A stretch of 64,000 bases of DNA from Linyphia triangularis (Eukaryota; Arthropoda; Arachnida; Araneae; Linyphiidae), in NCBI GenBank assembly GCA_963978545.1, contig OZ021721.1, forward strand, positions 42,480,785 through 42,544,784, read 5' to 3'. Below, piece after piece: positions 31,388 through 42,685 of this stretch. Made by a program: the position numbers and the translations under genes. Within the stretch, counting starts at the first letter, position 1. The number at the start of each line of letters is the position of its first letter. Below the pieces are notes generated by a model. That model was not told the origin of the DNA. It ran no database searches and was given only the letters and a program-made list of their open reading frames with translations.

Positions 31388-32604
31388 TTCTAGTAGTGAG
31401 TAGCAGCAGCAGCTTCTGTTAGCAATATCAAGTGAGAAATGAAGTTTAGTCAGTGATAGCGACCTTTCGAAGAACGCTGTGATATCAAGTGATCTTCTCT
31501 ATAAATATATTATTGGTCGACAAGTATCACGTGATGACCAAACTCGCAGCATCGCATGATGTTTACTCATGATATCACGATTAAACAAACCTTATCTGGT
31601 GAGTGGTACGTAGTTGAAATTCCTTTAGAAAGACCTTTGTATTAGTAATAATTTCTTACCTTTAGAAACCCTCTCATAAAACAATTTTCATGTATAACAA
31701 TTTCATATACATATATATCCTTAAAACTCCTCCTGAAAGGCTTTTTCTATGAAATCATAATATATTGAAGGAAAAACGACAAATTCCCCTTGAAAACTCC
31801 TCTCGGAAAGCTTTTTTCCCTATGAAATTTAATTACATTAAAGAAAAAAACGCAAGTTCCCTCTGAAATATTCCTCCTGAAAGGCTTTTTTTTTTTTTTA
31901 CTATAAGACTATAATATATTGAATTAAAAAAAAAGAAATACGGCAAGTTCTCCATGAAAAATTCTCTCCAAAGACTTTTTCTATAAAATTGTTATATATT
32001 TAAGAAAATCCACAAGAATATTTCTTATACGCTAAAATATCTATGTGATATTTGAAGTACTATTGAATAATTTAACATTTCTTAATTCGTTCTATAAACA
32101 CCTTTATTAGTCGCATACAAGTAAAAATAAAAGGTGGCGATCTATAATATATATTTAAATTAAGAAAATTGTACATAGTATTCATTTCAAACTATTTATT
32201 CAAAGTATGCTAAAACGATTCTGTTCCCTCCATTTAGGATTGCAGAAAAGAATCATTTATTGAAATGTTTACTTGCAAAGTAAAATCCACAACTGTTCTA
32301 CCACTTTCTTTCGCAAAAATATAAAGGATTGAAAATATTATAAGCACACCGAAATATATACAATAACCACTTTTTAACAAAATTTTCCATCTTTCCAAAT
32401 GAAATCTTCTTAAAAATGTCTCCTTATTATAGAAATGCTAGCAAGCATTCTACCATTTAAACGTACATTAAAATCAATAATATAGGTATTCATTTCTTCT
32501 CTATAAATATATGCTATGGCGTAAAATGTGTAGAGTGATAAATATAACCAACTGTCAAATGACATTTTGGAAAACAAAAGAATTGAAAAACCTCAATGAC
32601 TATA

Positions 32605-32790
32605 TTACATCTTGACAGAAATAAAAAAAACTATTAGTAGAACATTAATTTCTTCCCTATGAATTGGTGCTTTAGTTAACTTGTTATATCGTGCGCATAC
32701 TCTGTCTAGACATAGGTTGCGATAACAGTTATCTGTTCTCCATATCATACATTCCTTAAGTGCCCTGTCTGCATCACAGATCGTTGCCAC
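32605..32790 (-). CDS. Small ORF of 61 codons, right arm
   Basis: Mirror copy of 21305-21490, intact, with two residue changes. It lies between the CRE-rich tip and the AlkB-fusion gene. Function unknown. Confidence 0.35.
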   Translation of the reverse strand: MATICDADRALKECMIWRTDNCYRNLCLDRVCARYNKLTKAPIHREEINVLLIVFFISVKM

Positions 32791-33561
32791 TCCGTAAAAA
32801 CTAAACTTTAATAGTTTGCCACTCCATTAATATTGTGACGTCATAAAAATATAAATTATAAAAATAATGTCTTCTTTTACAAGTTACTGTAGTACAACTC
32901 AACTCCACTCCATATAAACTAAACTTTATACCCACCTCTAAATGCTAAATTTTCCGCTCAAACACGTTAAAATCAGGTTTAAATGGCTGTGACGTCACGA
33001 GATAAAAGCTTATAACTTTAATGCCTCCATTTAGGAGAAGGAACGCTACAACTCAACCCCTATGGATGAGGAACGAGGGATGATAATGTCATCTAAAATT
33101 GGAGGTGTTGCCACCTCTCATAAGCAAAATTCGGATATATTCCAACAGAAACCAATTAAATTCGTATTTATTTACATGTTATGACGTCATACCCACTGTG
33201 ACGTCATCATTACATTATTCATATAAATAACGTTTCCTTTCACAAGCAGCTATAGTACAACTCAACTCCAGCTACTTGACAGGAAACCATAACTAACAAG
33301 TGTTGCCATTCCGTAAAAATTAAACTCTAATGAATACCCACTGTGACGTCACCAACATCAGCCTATAACGAAACCAAAACTAAAGCAAAAAACAACTCAA
33401 CTTACAGTCACGTCATACCCATTACAGCATCGTTACATAGCCCTGTCAATCAATCACCTGTCACCCATCCATCAATTGTCAACACGCCACGCCCCCTCCA
33501 GACAGACCACGCCCCCCAGACAAACTGGCGCCTTGTTCCTCTAGTACCGCGGTATACTACT

Positions 33562-33567
33562 TGTATG
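33562..33567. repeat. TSD TGTATG, right copy
   Basis: Directly follows GGTATACTACT. X1 sequence resumes after it (TAGTTTTTTTT.ATCATGAGGGG), matching X2 in reverse complement without the insertion. Confidence 0.9.
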
Positions 33568-34910
33568 TAGTTTTTTTTTATCATGAGGGGTAATCTACAT
33601 ATTAAAACAGAACCAAACTTTAAAAAGTTCAATAGCAACCTCGTAATATTATTCCATATTTGGATTCAGCATGAAAAAAGAATGCGAAATACAAAAATTC
33701 GTAATTTTCTAATGAATGGTTTGTAATTTAAATGATAAAACGAAAATGATAAATTAATGTTAAATAAAAAAGTTGTTCTTTTGGCCATAAATACTTAAAT
33801 AATTTATATATTTCAGTAATTTTTTTTTTCAAAAGATAGTTTGTAAATGACCAAACATAAATAGCAATCAACTTTTGCATCAATTTCTCTTTTAATAATT
33901 ATAAATTAATAAAACAATTTAATTTTTTTTTTAATAGAAACATATATTTTTTTTTTTAATAGAAACATATATTTTTTTTTTTGCTTTCATTAGATTCACC
34001 ATGGTCTGAAACCCCACCACAATTTTTTTCTTTTCATTTTGACTTTTAGTTCGATTTTTTAGCGAAAATGTAAAAAACGCTCACTTTAAGGGACTGTATA
34101 GTAGACGACTTTTGAAAACTATCAAAGATTAATTTAAGGTAAACTAGAGGTGTGGAAAATCGCATAACGTTCAATTATCGTAAAATAGGGTGAATAGGAA
34201 CAGCGGGGTGAATCGAAACAGAATTTCTTGAGATTACAAAAAAAATATATTATTTAATACAAACAAAGCAGTTTTATTTTTTGTATGTATATTTTTAATC
34301 TGTCTAACGTGTTTGGAATCGTGGAACATATGTTTTGTGTGGTTTTCAACAGTGTCCTTTTTTTTTAAATTTACTTCCTTAAATTACATTTATTTAAAAC
34401 CACATTTTTTAAGCAATTTCAATAAGTTATCTTTTAAAAATTTTACTGAATCTGGTGATTTTTTCATTTTATAAATAATTTCAACGATCAAGTTACATTT
34501 GTGTTTACAGTGAAATGTTTCTGTAAAATAATCACACTTTGCTGAACACTGTTTACTAATGCCTACATTTTATATTTATTAATTTTCTAATTATCAGTAG
34601 TATACGTTATACTTCTGCAATTACAGTTTTCGATATTTTATTTATTTCGTGTGAAGAATGCACATCGTTAACGTTGTATATAAATTATGTTACTTTTGCG
34701 TTTACTTGCTATTTTTGTATAAATCTTAAACATGTCACTATAAATCCAAGTAGTTTCTATGCAATTTTAGAATATTTGTATTTTATAACGTCGTGAAACG
34801 CCTCACTGACCGTTCGATTTCTCCCGCTGTGAAGTAGAATCTTAAAAATACCTTTCGTTTTATGGAAATTCTCCCTGAAGATCGGTCAAAAAATGGTCGA
34901 AACATTTTCG
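33568..34910. other. Interior of X1, no gene
   Basis: AT-rich DNA, largely the reverse complement of 36268-37665 in X2. It includes a duplicated TTTAATAGAAACATATATTTT near 33934-33980 and a GGGTGAATAGGAACAGCGGGG stretch near 34190 that X2 lacks. No ORF of note. Confidence 0.6.
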
Positions 34911-34918
34911 CTCATAAG

Positions 34919-35872
34919 CAGGGGCGTACTGGCCATAGGGTTGTTCGGTGCGATCACCGGGCCGGTCAGTGTCTGTAAAAAATGGGCCGGTTCGGTACTT
35001 AAGATTTTTTTATTTTTTTCAATGTATATAGTTGTCTTACTTAACGTTTTTTCAAAAAGCCCAATGTATTCATATCCCAATCACTTTATTTTGAATATTT
35101 TACACATTACTTTAATACGATACAGTGTATGTATTTTCCAAATACAACATACATAATATATATTATCGTAGGACGACTTTTTACCCATTTCATAGCTTTT
35201 AAGGTTAAATATATATTATAATTTCGGATGTCATTTTTTTATAAACATGCGAATTATATACATGAACATTCTTAATTTTGAAATTTAGATTGCCTATGTT
35301 ATAGGTTTTGCAATAAATTCTCAATGGTTTATGGAAATCAAATTCACTCAAGGGAAGTATAAATAATATACAGATAAAGTTGGATTTAATTAAACTAATT
35401 CTTAAAAAATTAAACTATTAAAATTAATTAATAACACTTTTTAATTATTGAATATAAATCTATATAAAAGTGAGTTGTCTGTACGTCTGAACCTTATACA
35501 AATCCACAGTTCTGCACCTAGAGGTACGAAATTTGTTACATAGAAGCTTTAGTACATGGAGATTGTAGAGAACAACTTTTAAATTCGATTAAAAGTTGTT
35601 TTCATTAAAATTTAAAGACATTAAAAATTCTTGGAAAATACAGCAGCGCGCGACCACACTGCTAGTAATCTCATTAAATATAAATATTTAAGCAATAAAA
35701 GCTGTTATTAAAACTATTTAAATATTATAAGTAATTATTTATTTAATTAATTAATGGAGTTATTTTATTATAAACAATAATTATTAAAGTTCAATTAACG
35801 ATTATATTGAAAATTTTGGCCGGCATCAAATCTAAAATCACCGGGCCGATTTTATGCTCCAGTACGTCCCTA
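34919..35872. mobile_element. hAT non-autonomous element, TSD CTCATAAG
   Basis: The left end is CAGGGGCGTACTGGCC; the right end reads ...CTCCAGTACGTCCCTA, giving an imperfect ~14-bp inverted repeat. CTCATAAG is duplicated at 34911-34918 and 35873-35880. CACCGGGCC occurs near both ends (about 34956, 35840). There is no transposase ORF. It is nested in X1 and contains a probable Helitron. Confidence 0.93.
35459..35665 (+). mobile_element. Short Helitron-like insertion inside the hAT element
   Basis: It begins TCTATATAAAAGTGAG after an A and ends GCAGCGCGCGACCACACTGCTAG before a T. Helitrons insert between A and T, start with TC and end CTRR with a 3' hairpin; AGCAG/CTGCT can pair at the end. 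207 bp with no ORF. It is called on these ends alone. Confidence 0.55.
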
Positions 35873-36079
35873 CTCATAAGTGACGTGTTTTTCAACATAA
35901 TGCATTGAAATTTGGTATATAGAGTAAATGATGAATTCTGAATCGAATGAAATGATAAAAAATAAGGGTTCGTATTGAAAATTTCGAAGATAGCGTTACT
36001 TTTACTTAGTAAATGGTCCCTCAAAAAAAAAAAAAAATTGCATCAGATATATAGAAAATCGTATGCAAAACATTTTGGT

Positions 36080-36260
36080 GCAAACCGTAAGATTCTACGA
36101 TAATTAGAACCGAAGATATAGCTATCGTTCTGTTTGTTTTTTTGGGTACTGTACCATGAAAAGCAGTCAGTATGGAACTTGTACAGTACCCCCCAAAAAA
36201 AAACAGAACGATGGTTATATCTTCGGTTCTAATTATCGTAGAATCTTACGGTTTGCACTA
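36080..36260. repeat. Abutting inverted ends of X1 and X2
   Basis: About 75 bp on each side of a 26-bp gap (36155-36180) are reverse complements: GCAAACCGTAAGATTCTACG... to GTACAGTACCC. This is the right end of X1 meeting the left end of X2 and could form a cruciform. Confidence 0.85.
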
Positions 36261-37762
36261 ATTTTGCATAATAATTGCATAGAAACTACTTGGATTTATA
36301 GTGTCATGTTTAAGATTAATACAAAAATAGCAAGTAAACGCAAAAGTAACAATTTATTTACAACATTAAAGATGTGCATTCTTCACACGAAATAAATAAA
36401 ATATCGAAAACTGTAATTGCAGAAGTATAACGTATACTACTGATAATTAGAAAATTGATAAATATAAAGTGTAGGCATTAGTAAACAGTATTCAGCAAAG
36501 TGTGATTATTTTACAGAAACATTTCACTGTAAACACAAATGTAACTTGATCGTTGAAATTATTTATAAAATGAAAAAGTCACATGATTCAGTAAAATTTT
36601 TACAGGATAACTTATTGAAATTGCTTAAAAAATGTTGTTTTAAATAAATGGAATTTAAGAAAACAAATTAAATAAAAAAAATTCATAGTTTACAGAAAAA
36701 ATAATTAATAATTTAAAAAACACGCTTTAATAGAAAAGTTAATTAAAAAGTAGAAGATAATTTTAAATAAGTTTGAAATAAGAATAGAGTGATTAACAAG
36801 AAATATTTATTTTATCGTAAAAAAGCGTGGGGTGCTTTTTAAGATATTTTCATAATGGCTCTACTTTTACTAATATCTGTCATTAAATATTTACAAAAAT
36901 TGACATCAAGCACCCCACGCTTTTTTACGATAAAATAAATATTTCTTGTTAATCACTCTATTCTTATTTCAAACTTATTTAAAATTATCTTCTACTTTTT
37001 AGTTCACTTTCCTATTAAAGCGTGTTTCTTAGTTTTTTAAACTATTGGTTATACGATAATTGAACGTTATGCGATTTTCCACACCTCTAGTTTACCTTGA
37101 ATTAATCTTTGATAGTTTTCAAAAGTCGTCTACTATACGGTCCCTTAAAGTGAGCGTTTTTTACATTTTCTCTAAAAAATCGAGAACCAATAGTCAAAAT
37201 GGAAAGAAAAAAATTATGGGGGGGTTTTAGAATATGGTAAATCTAATAAAAGCAAAAAAAATATATGTTTCTATTAAAAAAAAAAATTTAATTGCTTTAT
37301 TAATTAATAATTAATTATTAAAAAAGAAATTGATTCAAAAGCTGATTGCTATTTATGTTTGGCCATTTACAAACTACCTTTTGAAAAAAAAAAAAATTAC
37401 TGAAATATATTAATTATTTAAGTATTTATGGCCAAAAAACCAACTTTTTTATTTAACATTAGTTTATCATTTTCTTTTTATCCTTTAAATTACAAACCAT
37501 TCATTAGAAAATTACGAATTTTTGTATTTCGCATTCTTTTTTAATGCTGAATCCAAATATGGAATAATATTATGAGGTTGCTATTGAACTTTTTAAAATT
37601 TGGTTCTGTTTTAATATGTTGATGACCCCTCATGATAAAAAAAACTACATACAATTATTAAAAACCTTTCACGATTTACAACGGTACCTTTTGTTTGTTA
37701 TTTCAACAATTAGAACAAAAGATATAGCCATCGTTCTGGGTTTTTTTGGGGGGGTATTGTAC
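36181..37762 (-). mobile_element. Transposon X2, inverted copy of X1
   Basis: It starts GTACAGTACCCCCC and ends in the reverse-complement form (GTATTGTAC). The interior from about 36268 to 37665 is the reverse complement of X1 33568-34765. It carries the uninterrupted target site of the giant palindrome (TTAATAATTGTATGTAGTTTT in reverse complement, near 37640-37665). It contains a foldback at 36712-37033 that X1 lacks. Confidence 0.75.
36712..37033. repeat. Foldback (~127-bp arms) inside X2
   Basis: AATTTAAAAAACACGCTTTAATAG at the left pairs with CTATTAAAGCGTGTTTCTTAG at the right. Pairing continues inward to AAGCGTGGGGTGCTT/AAGCACCCCACGCTT, leaving a loop of about 70 bases (36839-36907). 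It is absent from X1 at the homologous place, so it is an insertion or a local inverted duplication. Confidence 0.85.
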
Positions 37763-37769
37763 AATGAAA

Positions 37770-37892
37770 AGTTTTAACGGTACGACCAGCGTAGTGCTTC
37801 GTTGATTGGAGCCTTTTTTGCCAGACCTTTGAAAAGTGCGGACGGAACACACTTTTGACCAAACGAAAACAATACCCTTGGGCTTAATGGCC
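37770..37892. repeat. Flank sharing direct repeats with 19916-20275
   Basis: ACGACCAGCGTAGTGC (37784) matches ACGACCACCGTAGTGC (20258), and CACACTTTTGACCAAACG (37848) matches CACACTTTTGACCAATTG (19916), in the same orientation but in the opposite order. This suits X1/X2 lying inside a tandem array of a roughly 400-bp unit. Confidence 0.55.
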
Positions 37893-38400
37893 AGGGTAAT
37901 ATTGAAAATCGTTATTTATAAATTTAATGGTATTGTAGTCTTATACTATTTTATATATAGCAATTATTACACAATTTATTTATAATATGCATTGTAATAA
38001 TTTGAAAGTACAATTTTATGTTATACTAGAGGTTTTTGTTTTAAATTTTACTTAAAAAAACACTTTCATGAAATATTGAAAATGCATGTTTTAAAAAATA
38101 CTTTATAACAGATTTAACTAATTTCCTGTTGCACTATAGGGACAGGTTAAAACTCTTATGAAGAATTATCTGGTTGTAGCTCAAAAAATTATTATTTTAC
38201 AATTTACAGTCAAGTGGAATGGTACGATACCTCACACTACTATTACAAAAAAGCTAATAAAATCAACATAACAATAAAGCATTCCAAATTGAAGGGGAAA
38301 ATAAATGCTTGGGATCGTACCAGGGACCTTTCGTATATAAAGCTGATGAGTTATACATTACGCGTAGAACCAACAAGTTTAATTATGTGAAGAATAAATG
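37893..38400 (-). mobile_element. Long-bodied tRNA-headed SINE, copy 1
   Basis: On the minus strand a tRNA-like head (about 38390-38315, B box GGTACGATCCC) is followed by a ~400-bp AT-rich body. The body matches 61918-62430 over most of its length: TTCAATTTGGA, TAATAGTAGTGTGAGGTATCGTA, CTTCATAAGAGTTTT and CAATACCATTAAATTTATAAATAAC. Two copies with shared ends define a family. TSDs are not clear. Confidence 0.65.
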
Positions 38401-39385
38401 TCATATAAAGTTCTTTTTTAACTTTATTTTATTTAAATGAAATTAAGCTTCGTATTAAAAATGAACATTTATTGTCATTATATCTAGTCAAAATGTCTTC
38501 CTGCTACATTTTTTAATGTTGGATGAAGAAAATTGTACATGATATTGCATCAGAGGTGTAGCTAGAAATTGCTTTTGGGAAGGGATATGAAATTAAAATT
38601 AAAAAGAGAGATCGTCAGGACAGAGAGTTTGTCACCTACATTACTGGGAATTTAGTGCTGTGGGTTTTTTATTATTGTGAAATGAATTTAATTATTGTCT
38701 GAGAAATTACTTTAAACTTCTATAAATTCTAATTCTAGCAGTCTTACAACGAGTCTATTTGTCGATTTTCAGCTCGATTGGGTGAAAGCAAGTAAGTTAA
38801 TTATTCCTTCGAAGCGGTAATATAGTAGCGTGTGTAAAAGAAGACTTTTAGTGACATGCCTCAAAATTTGATAGAATGTCTCGTCTTCGACAAAGTCTAT
38901 CTGCCAAGTTTCAGTTCTAATTGGATGAAGGCAAATAGGTTAATTGGCCTTCCGTAGATTTGCCTGCCACAAACAAACACACACAAAAAATTGAAGTTAA
39001 TAAAAAAACTATTTTAACATGTATAAATAACTTGTACTTCATGTGTACGCTTTTAAAGAAAAATTGACTTTTCTGATAATTTTAAATGGAAAATCGTAAT
39101 TATAACTCAAACAAAAACAGAAAAAGAAACTTAAATATTTATGTTTTATTGCACGAAATATTCTATATCCACCCAATATTCTTGTCTTGTAATGTTAAAG
39201 CCAAAAAACCCGTAAGTTTCATTTTAAAAAATCACAAGGTAAACCGATATGAAAGTATTAAAACAATATTAAAAACGTTCTTAATCATCAGTTTTGAAGA
39301 TTCAGATTATTTATTAGTGGGTAAAAAAAAAAAGATTAGGCATAGCGATCATAACCTTGATAAAAGTCAAAAGTATTTCATTTTG
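38401..39385. other. No recognisable gene; two diverged direct repeats
   Basis: AGTCTATTTGTCGATTTTCAG...GGTTAATT-type phrases recur at about 38752-38800 and 38893-38944. CAGAGGTGTAGCTAGAA at about 38551 resembles a hAT end without a partner. The ORF at 39086-39523 runs into the hAT end and is incidental. Confidence 0.5.
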
Positions 39386-39592
39386 ATTCGCACTAGGGAT
39401 GGAACGGATGTGAGTTTTGCCGGATGCCGGATTTCGGATATCCGGGGTACCATGTCTACCGGATACGGATATCCGAAACGGATTTCGCCGGATATCCGGC
39501 CGGATATTCGGTCTATATACTAAAAACGATAGTTATACGATATGCTATACGAAAAAAATGGTCATGATATGAAGTATTAAGTAAATTATAAT

Positions 39593-39846
39593 TAGTGGTT
39601 AGCGCACCGCACTGCATGCCACAGGTCCATGGTTTGATTCGCGGACTGGGCAAGGTTGACTTAGCTGTTTATACCTGAAAGAAATAAACTGAGGAGGACC
39701 ATGCATGCTTGGGAACTAAGCACTGGGGTTCGGCGTCAGAATGACCATCTGACTGAAACATCTGCTATGTGACACACAAATGCCACAGTCGAGAAAGCTG
39801 AGCTGGGCCCAGCAGGCCTTAGTCCACACGGGCTGTCGCGCCACTG
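39593..39846 (+). mobile_element. tRNA-derived SINE inside the hAT element
   Basis: The head has TAGTGGTTAGCGCACCG (A box) and GGTTTGATTCGCGG (B box), about 35 bp apart. It is followed by a GC-richer body (CATCTGACTGAAACATCTGC, GGGCCCAGCAGGCC, ACGGGCTGTCGCGCC) that contrasts with the AT-rich surroundings. The 3' end abuts the foldback at 39847. No clear TSD. Confidence 0.65.
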
Positions 39847-39955
39847 CCCTAATAGCACACATCCTCCCAGGGAGGTCCCTGGGAAGTCATTCGTAGTCCC
39901 GGGGATGACTAGGGACTTCCTAGGGACCTCTCTGGGAGGATGTGTGCTATTAGGG
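39847..39955. mobile_element. 109-bp near-perfect foldback MITE
   Basis: It starts CCCTAATAGCACACATCCTC and ends with the exact reverse complement. The arms keep pairing (CCCAGGGAGGTCCCT / AGGGACCTCTCTGGG) almost to the centre. It interrupts the hAT transposase exon after ...FKLKKLTH. TSD not evident. Confidence 0.85.
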
Positions 39956-40200
39956 TGAGTTAATTTTTTTAATTTAAACTTTAGTTTATGAGTGAAAGAG
40001 ATCTTTGTTGCTGATTTTATATCTTGTAATATTGATACTTTTAGTTTTTCATATAGTTCTGGCAGGGCTTTATCACGAAAATAATTTATATTTGGAAGCG
40101 GATAACGAGGAGCTAGGTATTTTATTAACTGACCAAAGCCTTCTCTATTCACAATGGAGAATGGTTCAGCATCAAGAGCCATTAACTCACCTAAAATTAT
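39956..40200 (-). pseudogene. hAT transposase exon 2 (truncated)
   Basis: The minus-strand reading starts after an AG acceptor (TTTTAG at 40201-40206) with ELMALDAEPFSIVNREGFGQ, then LIKYLAPRYPLPN. This is the conserved block near the start of the catalytic part of ZBED/hAT transposases (ALDxxPFSIVxxxGFxxLxxYLxPRY). The match stops at the foldback, and the catalytic core and dimerisation region are gone. Confidence 0.8.
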
Positions 40201-40544
40201 ATTAAATTTTTTTTTACAATGTTGAAGTGCAAAATATAGCTACTTTCAATTTACTTCATGCATTGTTTATAATTGATAAATGATTACAAAATTATACTGG
40301 AGGCATTTGTTAATAACAAAAGATTTATTTGAAATATTTTATGAAATTGAAGTCTATTTTTTTTGTAATGCACCTAAAACATTACGGATTTAAATAAATC
40401 TCGTAGAAAACTTAAATTGGATCTATCGGAATATTCCGTCTTTAAATATAAACTTAAAAAATTTCGAACCCAAAATTCATCAACATTATGTTATACCATA
40501 TTTAAAATATATATTTAATATAAATAAACAAAATTAGTACTTAC

Positions 40545-40851
40545 ATATTTTTGTGGTTAAGGCTTTTGCTTTAGGATCATCTAAACTCCACAATTTTGGT
40601 ACAAATAATTTCGATTCCAATGTTGTCTGCGTGCATTTCTTGTTTTGATGCATTGTTTTTTCTTGTTAATCAATATTTGATGCATTTAGTGAGTCTTTAA
40701 AGCTTCGGTGAATTTCCTTATGCACACTCATTAAATGGTTCCATAAGGGTTTTGTGGAAAAGGATTTTGGGCTTTTGCCGCGCACAATATATTTTTTAAA
40801 CGATTCTGTGGAGCAAGTAACACATAGGGCTTTGCTTTCGTCATTTCCCAT
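40545..40851 (-). pseudogene. hAT transposase exon 1 with BED zinc finger
   Basis: It starts MGNDESKALCVTCSTES. C-x2-C (CVTC) and H-x4-H (HLMSVH) form a BED-type zinc finger that binds the transposon ends. A TAA (40666-40668) lies in frame; beyond it the same frame continues coding-like (TLESKLFVPKLWSLDDPK) to a GTAAGT donor at 40544. One stop therefore inactivates an otherwise recognisable exon. Confidence 0.8.
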
Positions 40852-41734
40852 TAATTTTAAAATACTTCCAAATGGGTGATTTTAAATGAGCCATTATTAA
40901 AAATTATAAATTGGATTGTAATTGGAGAAAACTAAAATTCAAGGCATTCTAGAGAGCTAAATATAATTCCACATTGTGGCGCTGCTTTAAAGACCTAAAA
41001 ATTACAATACTTCATTTTACGTCAGAAAAAATACACCAGCTTTCAACTTCTGCCAATGAAAAATCAGAAATTAGACCATACCATTCACAGCATAAAGGGG
41101 TAAAGTATTATCGTCGATAGAACAAAAAAAAACATTGAGGATTGCGCATTGACTATTTATTGCTTTTTACTCGCTAGCAAATGTCAGAAAAAAAGGAAGA
41201 AATGAGAATAACTAAAACTCTTAAGTCACTTATGTTATGGAAAAAAAGTACTATTTATTAGTATTTCGGTTCGAGTTTTACGGAGAAGCATTCAAATATA
41301 ACATCTGGAATTAATCAGATCATAAACTTGGAATGAAAAGAACATATTGCAAAACACGTATGAAGGATGTGTATGGAAAAAGATTGGAGGAATGGTTTAT
41401 GCTTATCAAATCGGCGTCAATAATACGGCGCCTCTTTCTGTTTTTGTTTTCTAATTTGACTGCAATTTATATCCAAGAAAAAAAAATTAAAAAAAAAAAG
41501 AAAAAAGTGTAGGATGCGGTGTTTCCTTTGTCCGAAAAAGATCATTATTTTTTTCAAAATATTATTTCTTGTGGATACCTGGTGGTCGGATATACAGCCG
41601 GATATCCGAATGAAATTATCGGATGTCCGGTATTTCAAATCGGATATCCGACGGGGTTTCGGATATTGAAAAATCAGCCGGATATGCCGGATATCGGATA
41701 TTTGCCGGATATCCGTTCCATCCCTAATTCGCAC

Positions 41735-42199
41735 CAATTCACTGTGCGGAATTTACTGTTGATACTTAAAAAGGAAATTAAAATCCTTAAATAGCCACTG
41801 TTTCTTCAAAAAGCAGCTATAACCCTGGTCTGTTTTTCTATTTCAATATTAACTACAATTTTCAGAAGTTAGTTACAAAATAAAATCCGTAATAAACCAA
41901 TTAAAGCTAGCTTTCTGAGAATGCGAAACAACATTTTTATGAGTGTACTACAAAACCTTATTTATACAGAAAATTTCAAAAATAGCACTTACTTGTGAAA
42001 GCTTATTGAACCCTCTTTCAGAAATTTATCATTACAACCAAATGCAGATCAATATCGGACTATATTTACTGGATTCAATGATTTTCGGTAGGACACCCGA
42101 AAGCATTTTTCATTGAAATGAATGGGTTTTTTTCCCTCCTTCGTTCGAAAAGGCCACTCGTCACGTGGTTTTCATTTTTGTTACACAAGGTAACCCTAA
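41735..42199. other. No recognisable gene
   Basis: AT-rich DNA between the hAT TSD and the transposon-family fragment. Nothing identified. Confidence 0.5.
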
Positions 42200-42685
42200 A
42201 CATGCCATCTAGTTAGTATTATAAGTATGGTTTTACCAATTTCTTCTAAATTCTGAAACTCTCAAAAGAAAGAGTCGTTCAGATTTTCAAAGGCCGAAAA
42301 TCAATTGACCGGTGTTTTCATTTACAATTGTATTTTTTTTTAAGATCTTCTTTAAGTATACAATAATGACAAGCATTATACAGTCCCAATAATTCAAAAG
42401 TTTTATTTAAATAAAATCAGCTCCAGCTATTGATGATTCGACACATTGATTGACAACTTGCGGCTCTCGCATCGCAGCTAGAGCTTTGCAATATATTTTA
42501 ATCATCTGGTATCGAAGGAGAAAACTTGCAGAAGGAGTGTCCAAGAGAGGAACTTCGGACAGTGCAAGTCTTGCTGCAAATAATTAGAGCTTCCCAATAG
42601 GGGCCTTATACAATGGTATGCACTCGAGCGAGAAGACGTTTTGCATCTAACTCGCGTGCCCATGGCGACTAGCCTTAAGTGATCC
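42200..42685 (-). repeat. Partial copy of the 61159-62909 transposon family
   Basis: The reverse complement matches 61170-61610. Shared blocks include GATGCAAAACG, TATTGGGAAG/TATCGGGAAG, TGCAGCAAGACTTGC, TTCTGCAAGTTTTC, GGAGCTGATTTTATTT and TTTAGAAGAAATTGGTAAAAC. Only the left half of the family is present. Confidence 0.7.

Larger units (their letters stand above)
27121..33561 (-). repeat. Right arm of the giant palindrome
   Basis: 6,441 bp, the reverse complement of the left arm. It has a single 135-bp CRE unit, a short TA tract and the longer form of the small outward ORF. At codons that differ in AlkB it often has the family-typical residue, so it may be closer to the ancestral sequence. 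Confidence 0.9.
39394..41726 (-). mobile_element. hAT transposon with broken BED-finger transposase, TSD ATTCGCAC
   Basis: TAGGGATGGAACGGAT is at the left, with its exact reverse complement at the right. ATTCGCAC is duplicated at 39386-39393 and 41727-41734. CCGGATATCCG motifs are repeated inside both ends (39415-39520 and 41590-41720), as expected for transposase-binding arrays. The minus strand carries two transposase exons, but the C-terminal half is missing. A SINE-like sequence and a 109-bp foldback occupy that side. 2,333 bp in all. Confidence 0.92.

Noticed and set aside
38551..38570. hAT element starting CAGAGGTGTAGCTAGAA
   Set aside because: Only one end seen, no matching partner or 8-bp duplication. 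Same for 6647 (CAGGGATGGCA), 45950 and 52514.
39398..39520. CRISPR-like array from the repeated CCGGATATCCG motif
   Set aside because: Irregular spacing, palindromic units and position just inside hAT ends; these are transposon subterminal repeats in eukaryotic DNA.
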